Shown here: positions 7,120 through 14,556 of the stretch, piece after piece
Numbering within the stretch: the stretch's first letter is position 1
Layout: each line of letters begins with the position of its first letter
Source: Paraburkholderia humisilvae
GTDB lineage: Bacteria; Pseudomonadota; Gammaproteobacteria; Burkholderiales; Burkholderiaceae
Assembly (NCBI RefSeq): GCF_902859855.1
Contig: NZ_CADIKH010000011.1
Coordinates: 1-64,000, forward strand
DNA length: 64,000 nt
Reading direction: 5' to 3'
Position numbers and translations under genes: made by a program
Notes under the pieces: model-generated
The model's database searches: none
Told to the model about the DNA's origin: nothing
What the model saw: the letters and a program-made list of their open reading frames with translations, nothing else

Positions 7120-7836
7120 TCAAGCATGCGCGGGCGGTGCGCCTAGCATCTTCGCAGGCGGGTAAATGTACTGAACCCACCAGAAGATCGAGGTGTAACA
7201 GAACGCGGCGCGCGATACGCCGCAGGTCGCCGCCGCAGCCTCCACTTCGGCAGCCACATCAGCGGGAAGCTGCATGTTCACCTGCTCCCACCCCGTACGC
7301 CCGGTCACCCCACCGGCAAGCGTCACAGCCGTCTTCGGCTTGCGCCAGTGAAGCCCATGCTCCCACGGACGCTCCGCGAGGAACCGGCGCATCATGTCCT
7401 CGAACATCGCAGTCAGCGAGCTATACAGGAAAGGCGTGATGCCTTTGAGGTACGTGTAAATCTGCGTCGGACAGCGCGTGGGAACAGCCTTCAGGCCCTC
7501 GATGCGCGTCTTGGGCCTTCCAATTCGCCGACCGTGGCTCGAACGCGGCCTTGTTTCCGGCGATGATGCGGTCGCACCGTCGCCGCCTCGCGCTTTCGCG
7601 TGAGCCGCGCGTGCGCCGCTGTCGCTTCCTCCAGCGACAACAGGTTTCGTCCGCTTCTGCGCCTTCTTCGATGCAGGCGGTGCAGGCTTGGACGCCTTGA
7701 CCACCGCCTTGACCTGCTTTAGCGCGCCCGTCCGCCCCTTCGCCGGCGGCTTTGCTTTTGCTGCCGGCTTGACGGATGACTGCGCGCTCTTCCGCGCCGC
7801 GGTGGCTTTCGGAGGCGTAGTTTTTTTTGCGTTCAT
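7120..7836 (-). CDS. Lysine/alanine-rich protein with putative ribbon-helix-helix domain
   Basis: This 238-aa protein has two parts. Residues 1-100 are rich in K, A, P and R with repeated KAKPPAKG/KASKPAPP-type blocks, like histone-H1-type tails. After a basic GRRIGRPKTR segment, the C-terminal half ends with VNMQLPADVAAEVEAAAATCGVSRAAFCY, which fits a ribbon-helix-helix strand plus two helices. A DNA-compacting or repressor role is inferred, not shown. The ATG at 7836 has AGG about 10 nt upstream; an ATG at 7854 would add six residues. One operator-like 14-mer lies 190-220 bp upstream. It is probably transcribed separately from the trb operon, whose terminator lies in the upstream gap. Confidence 0.6.
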   Translation of the reverse strand: MNAKKTTPPKATAARKSAQSSVKPAAKAKPPAKGRTGALKQVKAVVKASKPAPPASKKAQKRTKPVVAGGSDSGARAAHAKARGGDGATASSPETRPRSSHGRRIGRPKTRIEGLKAVPTRCPTQIYTYLKGITPFLYSSLTAMFEDMMRRFLAERPWEHGLHWRKPKTAVTLAGGVTGRTGWEQVNMQLPADVAAEVEAAAATCGVSRAAFCYTSIFWWVQYIYPPAKMLGAPPAHA

Positions 7837-8045
7837 GAATGGATGAACCTGCATTTGCCTTAGTAGAAATTTGCTTCTTAGCCTTCTGCCTATGTTATTT
7901 GACTATGAGGCCAACAGCAACGCAGTTCTGACTATAGTCGACAACAAAATGCATTACAGCAACAACACGTGTTCGTATGGAACCCGCTGTCAGCAGCATT
8001 CTACAGGTGGTGCAACCGTTCGTGCACTGGGTCGATCGTCGCGAC

Positions 8046-8059
8046 TTCTGACGTTGGAA
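8046..8059 (+). promoter_or_regulatory. Backbone operator-like motif, copy 2
   Basis: An exact TTCTGACGTTGGAA lies in the gap between the trb terminator and the lysine-rich protein gene, upstream of the latter. Confidence 0.6.
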
Positions 8060-8077
8060 ATGACATAAACGTTGCAA

Positions 8078-8101
8078 TAAAAAAAGGGCACTTTCGTGCC
8101 C
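8078..8101 (-). terminator. Rho-independent terminator of the trb operon
   Basis: On the minus strand the stem GGGCAC/GTGCCC with a 4-nt loop (8086-8101) is followed by a run of seven T and then AT. It lies 20 bp after the trbI stop and marks the end of the 11-kb transfer operon. Confidence 0.9.
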
Positions 8102-8121
8102 TCCTTCCCGCGAAACGGTCC

Positions 8122-9570
8122 TCAGTCACCGTTCGCAGTGAGCGGCTGGGGCCTGTATGCGCTTGGGAACACGATGTCGCGCGTTGCGACGATGTTGAAC
8201 TTGTAGCCTGGCGAGCGCGTCAGCGTCGGCTGGATGTTCATGCCCTTCTGGATGTATGCCGCACCGGTCTGGCCAAGCTGCTGACCGACCGATTGCGAAA
8301 GGACCTGCGAGTTGGTCGGCACGCCATCAGGGTTGACGGTCGTCTTTTGCGTCAGCTGGATCCCGGCACTGAACAGCGCCATAAAGGTCGCGCTGCCGAG
8401 CACCTTCAGATAGTGATTGTTGACATCGGCGTCGAAACCGGCATTTCCCGCCTTGTCCTCACCGGGCATGCCGTCGAGACTGATACTGCTGCCATCGGGA
8501 AAAATGAGCCGCGTCCACACGACGAGGATCCGCTCCTGGCCGTACGAGATCTGGCTATCGTACGCGCCGATCAGCTTGCTACCCTGAGGGATCAGCAGAT
8601 ACTTCCCGGTTGCGGTGTCGTACACGTTCTCAATCACACGCGCACATGTCTGTCCCGGCAAATCCGAATTGAGTCCGCACTCGAGCGCTGCGGGAATGAC
8701 CCAGCCAGCCTTGATTTCAAAGGGCGTAGCCGCCGGCATTTTCACTTCGTTCAAGCGCGTTCTGGTGAGGCTGTCGCCGCTCGCGAGGAACTGCTCCTTA
8801 CGTACCTGCTTGTTCTGATCGTCCTGCGGCAGGCCGCCGATCGCGGGTATCAACGGACTGCCCGCAGCACCGCCGGCACCCTGTGCAGCCGTTGCCGCTT
8901 TTGCCGCCTGCGCGAGTTGCGCCAGCAACGGATTGCTCGAGCCGGACGCGGCCAGGCCGCCCGCGGCCGCCCCCATCCCGCCCAACGCGCCCATCCCGCC
9001 GTCGCCACCTCCCGCATCAAGCGCCGAGTTGATCGCCTGATTACGTTTCTCATCCTGGTCACGACGATGCCGGTCGGCCTCCTGCTGCTCCGGCGTCTGA
9101 TATTGCGGCTGTGGTTCCGCGCCCGCCGCGCCGCGTGAACCGAGCGAGACCTTCCCGGCACCCGCGGCGCCGATCGCCGGGACAGCCGGTGACGGCGCGG
9201 CAAGCACGGGCGCACCCACGCCGCTTGCCCCAACAGCAAAGGTAGGCCCCAGCGCACTGGTCGCCGCTGCTGCCGAGGCCTCTTGCGCCAGCACAACCGC
9301 TTGCCCGGACCCGACATTGCCGAAGTTTGGCGACGCGGGAGCAGTGCCCGTGTCAGCCTGCCGCGCCGCGACATCCGCCCCGCCGTCTTTGGCAACGGCG
9401 CCGGATCCGTCGTCATCTGCGCCAAAGATCGCGAACAACACATACCCGACCACCGCCATCAGGATGATCGCCGCGAGCGCTTTGACCTTGCGCGAAACCC
9501 TGGTAAGGCCCGACAACTTGCCCTTTAACTGAACCGAGTCGGGCGAGTCAAACGGATCTGCAACCGCCAT
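8122..9570 (-). CDS. trbI: TrbI (VirB10-like) T4SS envelope-spanning protein
   Basis: The 482-aa protein has a short cytoplasmic N-terminus, one membrane segment (about 31-50, ALAAIILMAVVGYVLFAIFG) and a long Ala/Gly/Pro-rich periplasmic linker. The C-terminal TrbI/VirB10 beta-barrel domain has the typical LIPQGSKLIGAYDSQISYGQ and GMNIQPTLTRSPGYKFN stretches. It bridges the inner membrane and the outer-membrane TrbG ring in the conjugation channel. It is the last gene of the trb operon, 2 bp after trbG and followed by a terminator. Confidence 0.92.
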   Translation of the reverse strand: MAVADPFDSPDSVQLKGKLSGLTRVSRKVKALAAIILMAVVGYVLFAIFGADDDGSGAVAKDGGADVAARQADTGTAPASPNFGNVGSGQAVVLAQEASAAAATSALGPTFAVGASGVGAPVLAAPSPAVPAIGAAGAGKVSLGSRGAAGAEPQPQYQTPEQQEADRHRRDQDEKRNQAINSALDAGGGDGGMGALGGMGAAAGGLAASGSSNPLLAQLAQAAKAATAAQGAGGAAGSPLIPAIGGLPQDDQNKQVRKEQFLASGDSLTRTRLNEVKMPAATPFEIKAGWVIPAALECGLNSDLPGQTCARVIENVYDTATGKYLLIPQGSKLIGAYDSQISYGQERILVVWTRLIFPDGSSISLDGMPGEDKAGNAGFDADVNNHYLKVLGSATFMALFSAGIQLTQKTTVNPDGVPTNSQVLSQSVGQQLGQTGAAYIQKGMNIQPTLTRSPGYKFNIVATRDIVFPSAYRPQPLTANGD

Positions 9571-9572
9571 GC

Positions 9573-10475
9573 TCAGTTCCCTCCCAAACGCGACCAGAAG
9601 GAACGCCTGTTTTTCATCCAGGTAATCGTGACCTTCTTCTCATCGCCGTCGGCCCCGACCACCAGCATCGCCTTGTCGAACAGTTTGTCGACCTGGTACA
9701 GCGTCGGGTCCGAAGCGGTGGGACGCCAGTTCACCAGCGCCGGCTTGTCGTCCTTGTCGAGCAAAACGAGCACCGGTGCTTCCGACGTCGTAATCGCGTC
9801 AGGCATCTTGATATAGACCTTGAGCCCGTCGTTATAGACACGCTCAGGCCTGAGCGGCGCGTCACCGTCGATCGAATAGGCAAAATCGAGCTTGTCGGCC
9901 GATCCCGGCGCCAGTTCGGCAGCAACCAGCCTGTCGTGGGCGCGCTGATCGCGGTCCTTTATTTTTGTTGTCTCATCCCATTCGGCCGCAATCTCGTCCG
10001 GGTAGTAAAAGCCGATCATGTTCAGGTAGTCCTTCTCGTTCGGACTCGAATACAGATCGATCTGATAGGTGCGCCGATCGGTCGTAATAATTAAATTGGT
10101 TTCGATGTTCGTATCGACCGGCTTGACGATGATATGCGTGACCGCGCTGTCACCGCTGCCGGAGACTCGCTTGCTGAATTTCCATCGAGCGGAGTCCCCC
10201 GCGATCGGCTGGCCGGTGGTCAGTTCGCCGGCCTCCAGTTGGATATCGCACGCACGGATAATCGTGCAGGTGAGCTTCGGCATGTACTGCCCGAAGGGAT
10301 AGTTAATCCGCCCATCATCGGAAATGATCGGCTTCGCGACGCCCGTCTGCCGCCACTTTTGCGCCTGCGCTACCGCGGCATCTTCCAACGTCAGAAACTT
10401 CTTTCCGGATTCCGCAACCGCGGCATGGCTGACCACAAGAAAGAGGCAAGCGTTCAAAGCCGCCAACATCTTCAT
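9573..10475 (-). CDS. trbG: TrbG (VirB9-like) outer-membrane T4SS protein
   Basis: The 300-aa protein has a cleavable signal peptide (MKMLAALNACLFLVVSHAAVA) and a CagX/VirB9 fold. The recognisable stretches are NLIITTDRRTYQIDLYSS and the C-terminal VTITWMKNR. It forms the outer-membrane ring with TrbI; no trbH lipoprotein gene is present between trbG and trbI. The ATG at 10475 is preferred because it places the signal peptide at the N-terminus; GGGAG lies upstream. The 5' coding region contains the 14-mer operator-like motif (10383-10396), read as codons for FLTLED. Confidence 0.9.
   Translation of the reverse strand: MKMLAALNACLFLVVSHAAVAESGKKFLTLEDAAVAQAQKWRQTGVAKPIISDDGRINYPFGQYMPKLTCTIIRACDIQLEAGELTTGQPIAGDSARWKFSKRVSGSGDSAVTHIIVKPVDTNIETNLIITTDRRTYQIDLYSSPNEKDYLNMIGFYYPDEIAAEWDETTKIKDRDQRAHDRLVAAELAPGSADKLDFAYSIDGDAPLRPERVYNDGLKVYIKMPDAITTSEAPVLVLLDKDDKPALVNWRPTASDPTLYQVDKLFDKAMLVVGADGDEKKVTITWMKNRRSFWSRLGGN
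10383..10396 (-). promoter_or_regulatory. Backbone operator-like motif, copy 3 (inside trbG)
   Basis: An exact TTCTGACGTTGGAA on the minus strand lies inside the trbG coding sequence, about 80 bp after its start. Confidence 0.5.
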
Positions 10476-10508
10476 ACCGATGCACTCCCGAATAACGCGC
10501 ATATCGAT

Positions 10509-11243
10509 TTAACCCACGACCTTGGACCACGTGAAGTCCGTGATGAAGAAGCCGGCTCCGTTGCGTTGAATGTCCTCGTCCTTGTCCAGCACCATCGTCT
10601 TGAACGTGAACAGGCCCTTCCAGCGTTCTTCGCCGAACACATCGCCGTTCGGCGCGTGCCGGATCTCCGTCCATTCGACCTGATAGGAGTGGTCCGAAAC
10701 CGGCAGCGCGACCGTCACGTGCGTCTCCACCGTGTGATCGGCAGCCGTTGTAAATGGTTTGCGCTCGTTGTGATAGAAGTTATCGATTTTCTTGTACGCT
10801 GCACTGCCTGCCTCGACCCGCGCGTAGACGTAGCGCATGAACGTCTTCTGCGCATCCTGATCGCCGACGACGATCCGCGACCACTCGACCCAACGGATCA
10901 CCTGCTCCCGCATGGCACGGCGCGAGTCGACCGGATTGGCGCGCGAAGGCTGCCCCACGGACACCACCGTTCCAAGCTTGTCGACAGCCACAACATAAGG
11001 AACGACCTTGCTGGTCACCATGTAGTACCCGTTAAACGCGATCGACACGGCAAGCAAAGCCGTCGTGATTCGCCAGGCGACCTGCCAGTTGTACTTCTCC
11101 ACCGCGAGATTCATGTACCGATCGTCGCGCCTTCCATCTGGCTCCTGAAGGTGCAGCGATCTTTCTTGCTCCACGCTACCCTTCGGGGATTTCGCGCCCC
11201 CTGCCGCGGCCTCGTCACCGCCCTTCTTTTTGCGCCCGAACAT
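10509..11243 (-). CDS. trbF: TrbF (VirB8-like) T4SS inner-membrane protein
   Basis: The 244-aa protein has a short charged cytoplasmic N-terminus and one membrane helix at about 57-77. The periplasmic VirB8/TrbF domain carries REQVIRWVEWSRIVVGDQ and YQVEWTEIRHAPNG. It organises assembly of the mating channel. It lies between trbL and trbG in the order seen in Ti-type trb operons. Confidence 0.92.
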   Translation of the reverse strand: MFGRKKKGGDEAAAGGAKSPKGSVEQERSLHLQEPDGRRDDRYMNLAVEKYNWQVAWRITTALLAVSIAFNGYYMVTSKVVPYVVAVDKLGTVVSVGQPSRANPVDSRRAMREQVIRWVEWSRIVVGDQDAQKTFMRYVYARVEAGSAAYKKIDNFYHNERKPFTTAADHTVETHVTVALPVSDHSYQVEWTEIRHAPNGDVFGEERWKGLFTFKTMVLDKDEDIQRNGAGFFITDFTWSKVVG

Positions 11244-11271
11244 GTGTGGTTTGCCTTATGCAATACATATA

Positions 11272-12891
11272 TTAGTTACCGGCGTGCTTCGCATCGATAC
11301 GGACCGAAGCGGGATGCGCAGCATCGTTCGGTACGTATCCCTGAAGATCTCGGATCCGGTTCTGCAGCGAGGTGCCGCCGTTAGCCGGCGGCGGGGCATT
11401 TTTGCTTCCCGAAGCCGACGCTGTAGCCGCGGGCGGCGGGGCAGCCGAACTCGAGTCCGCCGACGTTGCGTTGCTATCGGCAGCGTCCTGCTGCGCGCCG
11501 GCACCACCATCGCTTTCATTCGACCCAGTCTGAGCCGCATCTGCGCCGCCTTGCGCAGCCGGCGCGTTAGGCGGCGCGGATGGAGGAACAGGAATTCCCG
11601 CCGCGCCGCTGCCGCGCGATGCCTCGATGCTGGACGCGATCTTTCCGCCCATGGAGCCGTCCACTTTCTGTGCGAAGGCCGTTTTTGCGCCTTTTATCGC
11701 GTCCCCTACCGCACCCTTCGCCAGGCCCAGACCGTGGCCCCCTACTTCTCCAAGTGTGTGCGCCGCCAGGGCCGTGCCGCTCTTGCCCAGGTCGAGCCCG
11801 GAGTTCAGCCCGGCGCCCAATGCCTTCGCGAGCCCGGTTGCGCCCGCCGCCGCTCCGGCTGCGCCCTTCGCCGTGCCCATCGCGCCCGACATCGCAGCGC
11901 CGCCTACCCCAGCTGCGGCGGCACCGACAGTCATTGCCGCTCCCAGCATGCCGCCCGCGGTCAGGCTCGGACTGCCCGACATCATTGCGCTCGCTATTTG
12001 GGGAACCGAGATCGCGAGGTATGCGTAGACGACCGCTTCCCCCATCGCGACGAGCGTGGTATCGAACAGGTGCGCCGTATCGATCCTGAGATTGTCGAAT
12101 AGCGTCTGGCCGGCCCCTACGATCATGTATAGAACCATCAGCTTGATGCCGGTCGCCACCGCGTATTGCAGGTATTTCGTCGCCATGTCCGTCGTCCACC
12201 GCGACCCACCGAAGCCCAGCAGAATCACGCCTCCGCCGATAGCGATGTACGACTCGATCTGGATAATCAGGAGTTGCGCGGCGACGAACAGGAAAGATAA
12301 AAAAATGATCAGCGACAGCACCGTGATAGGGATAACGACAGCGATCTTTTCCAGCACTCCCAGCCTCATCATCGCCTCGAAAGCGGCCATCGCGGCATCG
12401 TAGCCCGTCGATACGATTCCGTCGGGCGTCACGGCGGAAGGATCGGTCTTAGCCGCAGCCTTTCCAGCGTCAATGCCGGCCGACTTGAACATACCGATGA
12501 TCGTGGGAATATACGTGTCCGACATCTTCAAAAGCTGCCAGAAAAAACAGATTGTCATTACCTTCTTGATGAGGCTCTTCAGTATGTCCGCAAACTCCAG
12601 CTTGTCCAGAACGTAGGTGACGGTCGTCCACCCAAAATCGATCGAGACCAGCAACCAGAACAGGCGCTGCGCATAATCCTTGACCACACGGCCCCACTCG
12701 GCTTTGAAGCCCGAAAACTTGTGGTCTATTTCATTCAGGAAGCTGAATTGATAGCCGGCGATGTTGCTCTGTGCCATAGCGGAGATCGACAGACACCACA
12801 AGACGGTAACGACAGCGAGAACGGCGGCAAATCTGAGCCACCGCCGTGGCGATGACGGTTTCCGGAATGTCAACTTCAATATGGCGAGCAT
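11272..12891 (-). CDS. trbL: TrbL (VirB6-like) polytopic T4SS protein
   Basis: The 539-aa protein has an N-terminal hydrophobic segment and a cluster of membrane helices at about 160-300 (IAVVIPITVLSLIIFLSFLF, then a Gly-rich IGGGVILLGFGGSRWT). A long low-complexity Ala/Gly/Ser tail (about 330-500) is typical of TrbL/VirB6 proteins. It forms the inner-membrane part of the DNA translocation pore. It is preceded by the tiny putative entry-exclusion lipoprotein gene and followed by trbF. Confidence 0.92.
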   Translation of the reverse strand: MLAILKLTFRKPSSPRRWLRFAAVLAVVTVLWCLSISAMAQSNIAGYQFSFLNEIDHKFSGFKAEWGRVVKDYAQRLFWLLVSIDFGWTTVTYVLDKLEFADILKSLIKKVMTICFFWQLLKMSDTYIPTIIGMFKSAGIDAGKAAAKTDPSAVTPDGIVSTGYDAAMAAFEAMMRLGVLEKIAVVIPITVLSLIIFLSFLFVAAQLLIIQIESYIAIGGGVILLGFGGSRWTTDMATKYLQYAVATGIKLMVLYMIVGAGQTLFDNLRIDTAHLFDTTLVAMGEAVVYAYLAISVPQIASAMMSGSPSLTAGGMLGAAMTVGAAAAGVGGAAMSGAMGTAKGAAGAAAGATGLAKALGAGLNSGLDLGKSGTALAAHTLGEVGGHGLGLAKGAVGDAIKGAKTAFAQKVDGSMGGKIASSIEASRGSGAAGIPVPPSAPPNAPAAQGGADAAQTGSNESDGGAGAQQDAADSNATSADSSSAAPPPAATASASGSKNAPPPANGGTSLQNRIRDLQGYVPNDAAHPASVRIDAKHAGN

Positions 12892-12932
12892 GACCGGGCT
12901 TCCTTCAGTGCTTGATGTACGGTGCTGATGTG

Positions 12933-13019
12933 CTATGCCTTGTCGGCATCACGCTTCCCGCAAGTGGCAACCGCGGCAACAAGCGCAGCGGCAAACGGGC
13001 AAATCACGACGATGGCCAT
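12933..13019 (-). CDS. Tiny putative entry-exclusion lipoprotein (TrbK/Eex position)
   Basis: This 28-codon frame reads MAIVVICPFAAALVAAVATC followed by GKRDADKA. It is a hydrophobic signal with a lipobox-like VATC and a mature peptide of only nine residues. An AGGGAG ribosome site sits 6 nt before the ATG. It lies exactly between trbJ and trbL, the place of trbK in Ti plasmids and of eex in IncN/IncW operons, whose products are small lipoproteins that block redundant mating. It is shorter than any family member I know, so the assignment rests on position, lipobox and ribosome site. Confidence 0.55.
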   Translation of the reverse strand: MAIVVICPFAAALVAAVATCGKRDADKA

Positions 13020-13030
13020 GCATGACTCCC

Positions 13031-13822
13031 TTAGTTGGACGGCGGCGACGCCTGGGCCGGAGCCGAGGCCGGGCTCGAAGGCGGGGTGTAGGCGGTAATC
13101 CGTTTTGCGTGGATGTTGCCGAACACCTGGTCAAGTCCCGACTTGCCGCTGTCGTTCATGGAGGTTTGCATCGAAAGATAGTGATCCTGCGATTGTCCCT
13201 GTGCCAGCATGAGTTCGCGCAGCTTCTGGAACTGGCCGATCATTGCAACGCCAATATCGTTAGCGGCCTTTAGCGCCTGCAATTGACCTGTTGCGCTTTG
13301 CGAACGCTGCTGCAATTGCTGAACCATCGATTGCTCATTCGCAAAGTCGCTTGTCTGTGCATTGATTACTGCGAGCGAGTTCCCAATCGCATTCAATGTG
13401 GTGTCCGACAAGTCCCGATAGCCATGCTGGAAATCAAGCAGCGACCCGTAACCTGGATGAAGATTGCGAAAAAACTGATCGGCGTTCTGAAGCGTGTAAT
13501 CGATCTTCTGCCCGGCCACGACGATGGTCTGCAAGCTCTTGAACGCCTGCACCATGTTCTGGTCCCTCCAGAGCACTTGCGCCGCTTCCCCGAGCAGTTC
13601 ACTCGGGGTGATGTCCATCAGGTTTTGCAGCATTGTCTGGTACTGATTGACCTGCGTGACTGCCTGTTGAACCAGCGTTGAGTATGACGCGACGAGTTGC
13701 AGCATATTGACAATCTGCGTGGGCTCCGTAGCGCCGGCAACCGCACCCGCATGAGCTCGCGATGCAATCGTGAAGCCGACGAAGAGCGCGATACCCGATC
13801 GTTTCAGGATCTTCATTCTCAA
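13031..13822 (-). CDS. trbJ: TrbJ (VirB5-like) T4SS pilus-associated protein
   Basis: The 263-aa protein has a signal peptide (about 1-25, ending RAHAG) followed by long amphipathic helices with NQYQTMLQNLMDITPSELLG and QQRSQSATGQLQALKAAND, as in TrbJ. The C-terminus is Pro/Ala-rich. VirB5-type proteins decorate the conjugative pilus and contact recipients. Its ATG overlaps the stop of the upstream gene by 4 bp, so it is translationally coupled to the unknown secreted protein. Confidence 0.9.
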   Translation of the reverse strand: MRMKILKRSGIALFVGFTIASRAHAGAVAGATEPTQIVNMLQLVASYSTLVQQAVTQVNQYQTMLQNLMDITPSELLGEAAQVLWRDQNMVQAFKSLQTIVVAGQKIDYTLQNADQFFRNLHPGYGSLLDFQHGYRDLSDTTLNAIGNSLAVINAQTSDFANEQSMVQQLQQRSQSATGQLQALKAANDIGVAMIGQFQKLRELMLAQGQSQDHYLSMQTSMNDSGKSGLDQVFGNIHAKRITAYTPPSSPASAPAQASPPSN

Positions 13823-14487
13823 CCTCCTCCGCCCCGTTGGGGATCACATGCATATGGGTTGGTTTCAACACCGGTCTGGACGTATGCGTACTTGCCGTTC
13901 TTCGTCATGTCGGTCTGGATCAACGTACGGCGGTAGTGATCCGGATCAATCGCGGCAACCACCGCGCTCACGCCCAGCGCCGCCGCCGCGCTCGCACTGA
14001 GCGACTTCGCCGCATCGATCGCGTTGATCGCATCCTGCACCTGCGACTCATCGGCATCCGATAGCGCACCGTAACCCGCGTACAGGTGCCAGCCGCCGCC
14101 CGCCAGCGCGTAGGGCAGCGGCAAAGTGATCGTGGTGCTGAACAGCCCGTTCGTCACTATTGCGTAGACCGGAAACATCCCGTCGGTCCAGTTGCTCCAG
14201 GCATTGCCCGTGAGAAACGCCGCGTGCGACATCGACGGATCGTGCATGCCGATGTAGACCAGGCCCGGCCGGCCCTGGTCGGCGCCGTTGATGGGCAGCG
14301 TGAACGTGACGTAGGGTTGCAGTCCTCGGCAACTGACCTGTACGCCGGTTACCGCGATGGTCGAGCGGGGTCCAACCTGAGCATGCACGCAGCTGCAACA
14401 CAGCAAGACCGCCGTCGCCAGACCGTTGAAGATCTTTCGTCGCATCACTGGCCGCCCGATCACCGCGGCCTTCGGAAACACGCCCAT
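13819..14487 (-). CDS. Unknown secreted protein within the trb operon
   Basis: The protein is about 222 aa, with the start uncertain among ATGs at 14499, 14487 (GGAAG upstream) and 14445. A basic MRRKIFNGLATAVLLCC signal ends at VHAQ, so export or lipidation is likely. The mature part has few cysteines, alternating hydrophobic segments (YVTFTLPING, FSTTITLPLPYALAGGGWHLY) and an Ala-rich stretch. I cannot place it in a Trb/VirB family. It sits between trbE and trbJ, where RP4 and Ti operons have no extra gene, and overlaps trbJ by 4 bp. Confidence 0.7.
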   Translation of the reverse strand: MGVFPKAAVIGRPVMRRKIFNGLATAVLLCCSCVHAQVGPRSTIAVTGVQVSCRGLQPYVTFTLPINGADQGRPGLVYIGMHDPSMSHAAFLTGNAWSNWTDGMFPVYAIVTNGLFSTTITLPLPYALAGGGWHLYAGYGALSDADESQVQDAINAIDAAKSLSASAAAALGVSAVVAAIDPDHYRRTLIQTDMTKNGKYAYVQTGVETNPYACDPQRGGGG

Positions 14488-14499
14488 GGCATCTTCCAT

Positions 14500-14556
14500 C
14501 GAATATAATTGAGTTAATTATATTATTATATTTTATAAATAGATATTGCAGTATCG
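14500..14556 (-). promoter_or_regulatory. AT-rich inverted repeat after trbE
   Basis: This short, strongly AT-rich gap interrupts an otherwise tightly packed operon. An inverted repeat, TATAATT-GAGTT-AATTATA, overlaps its start (about 14504-14522). It may be an internal promoter or operator for the secreted protein and downstream genes; no experiment-like evidence is visible. Confidence 0.3.
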
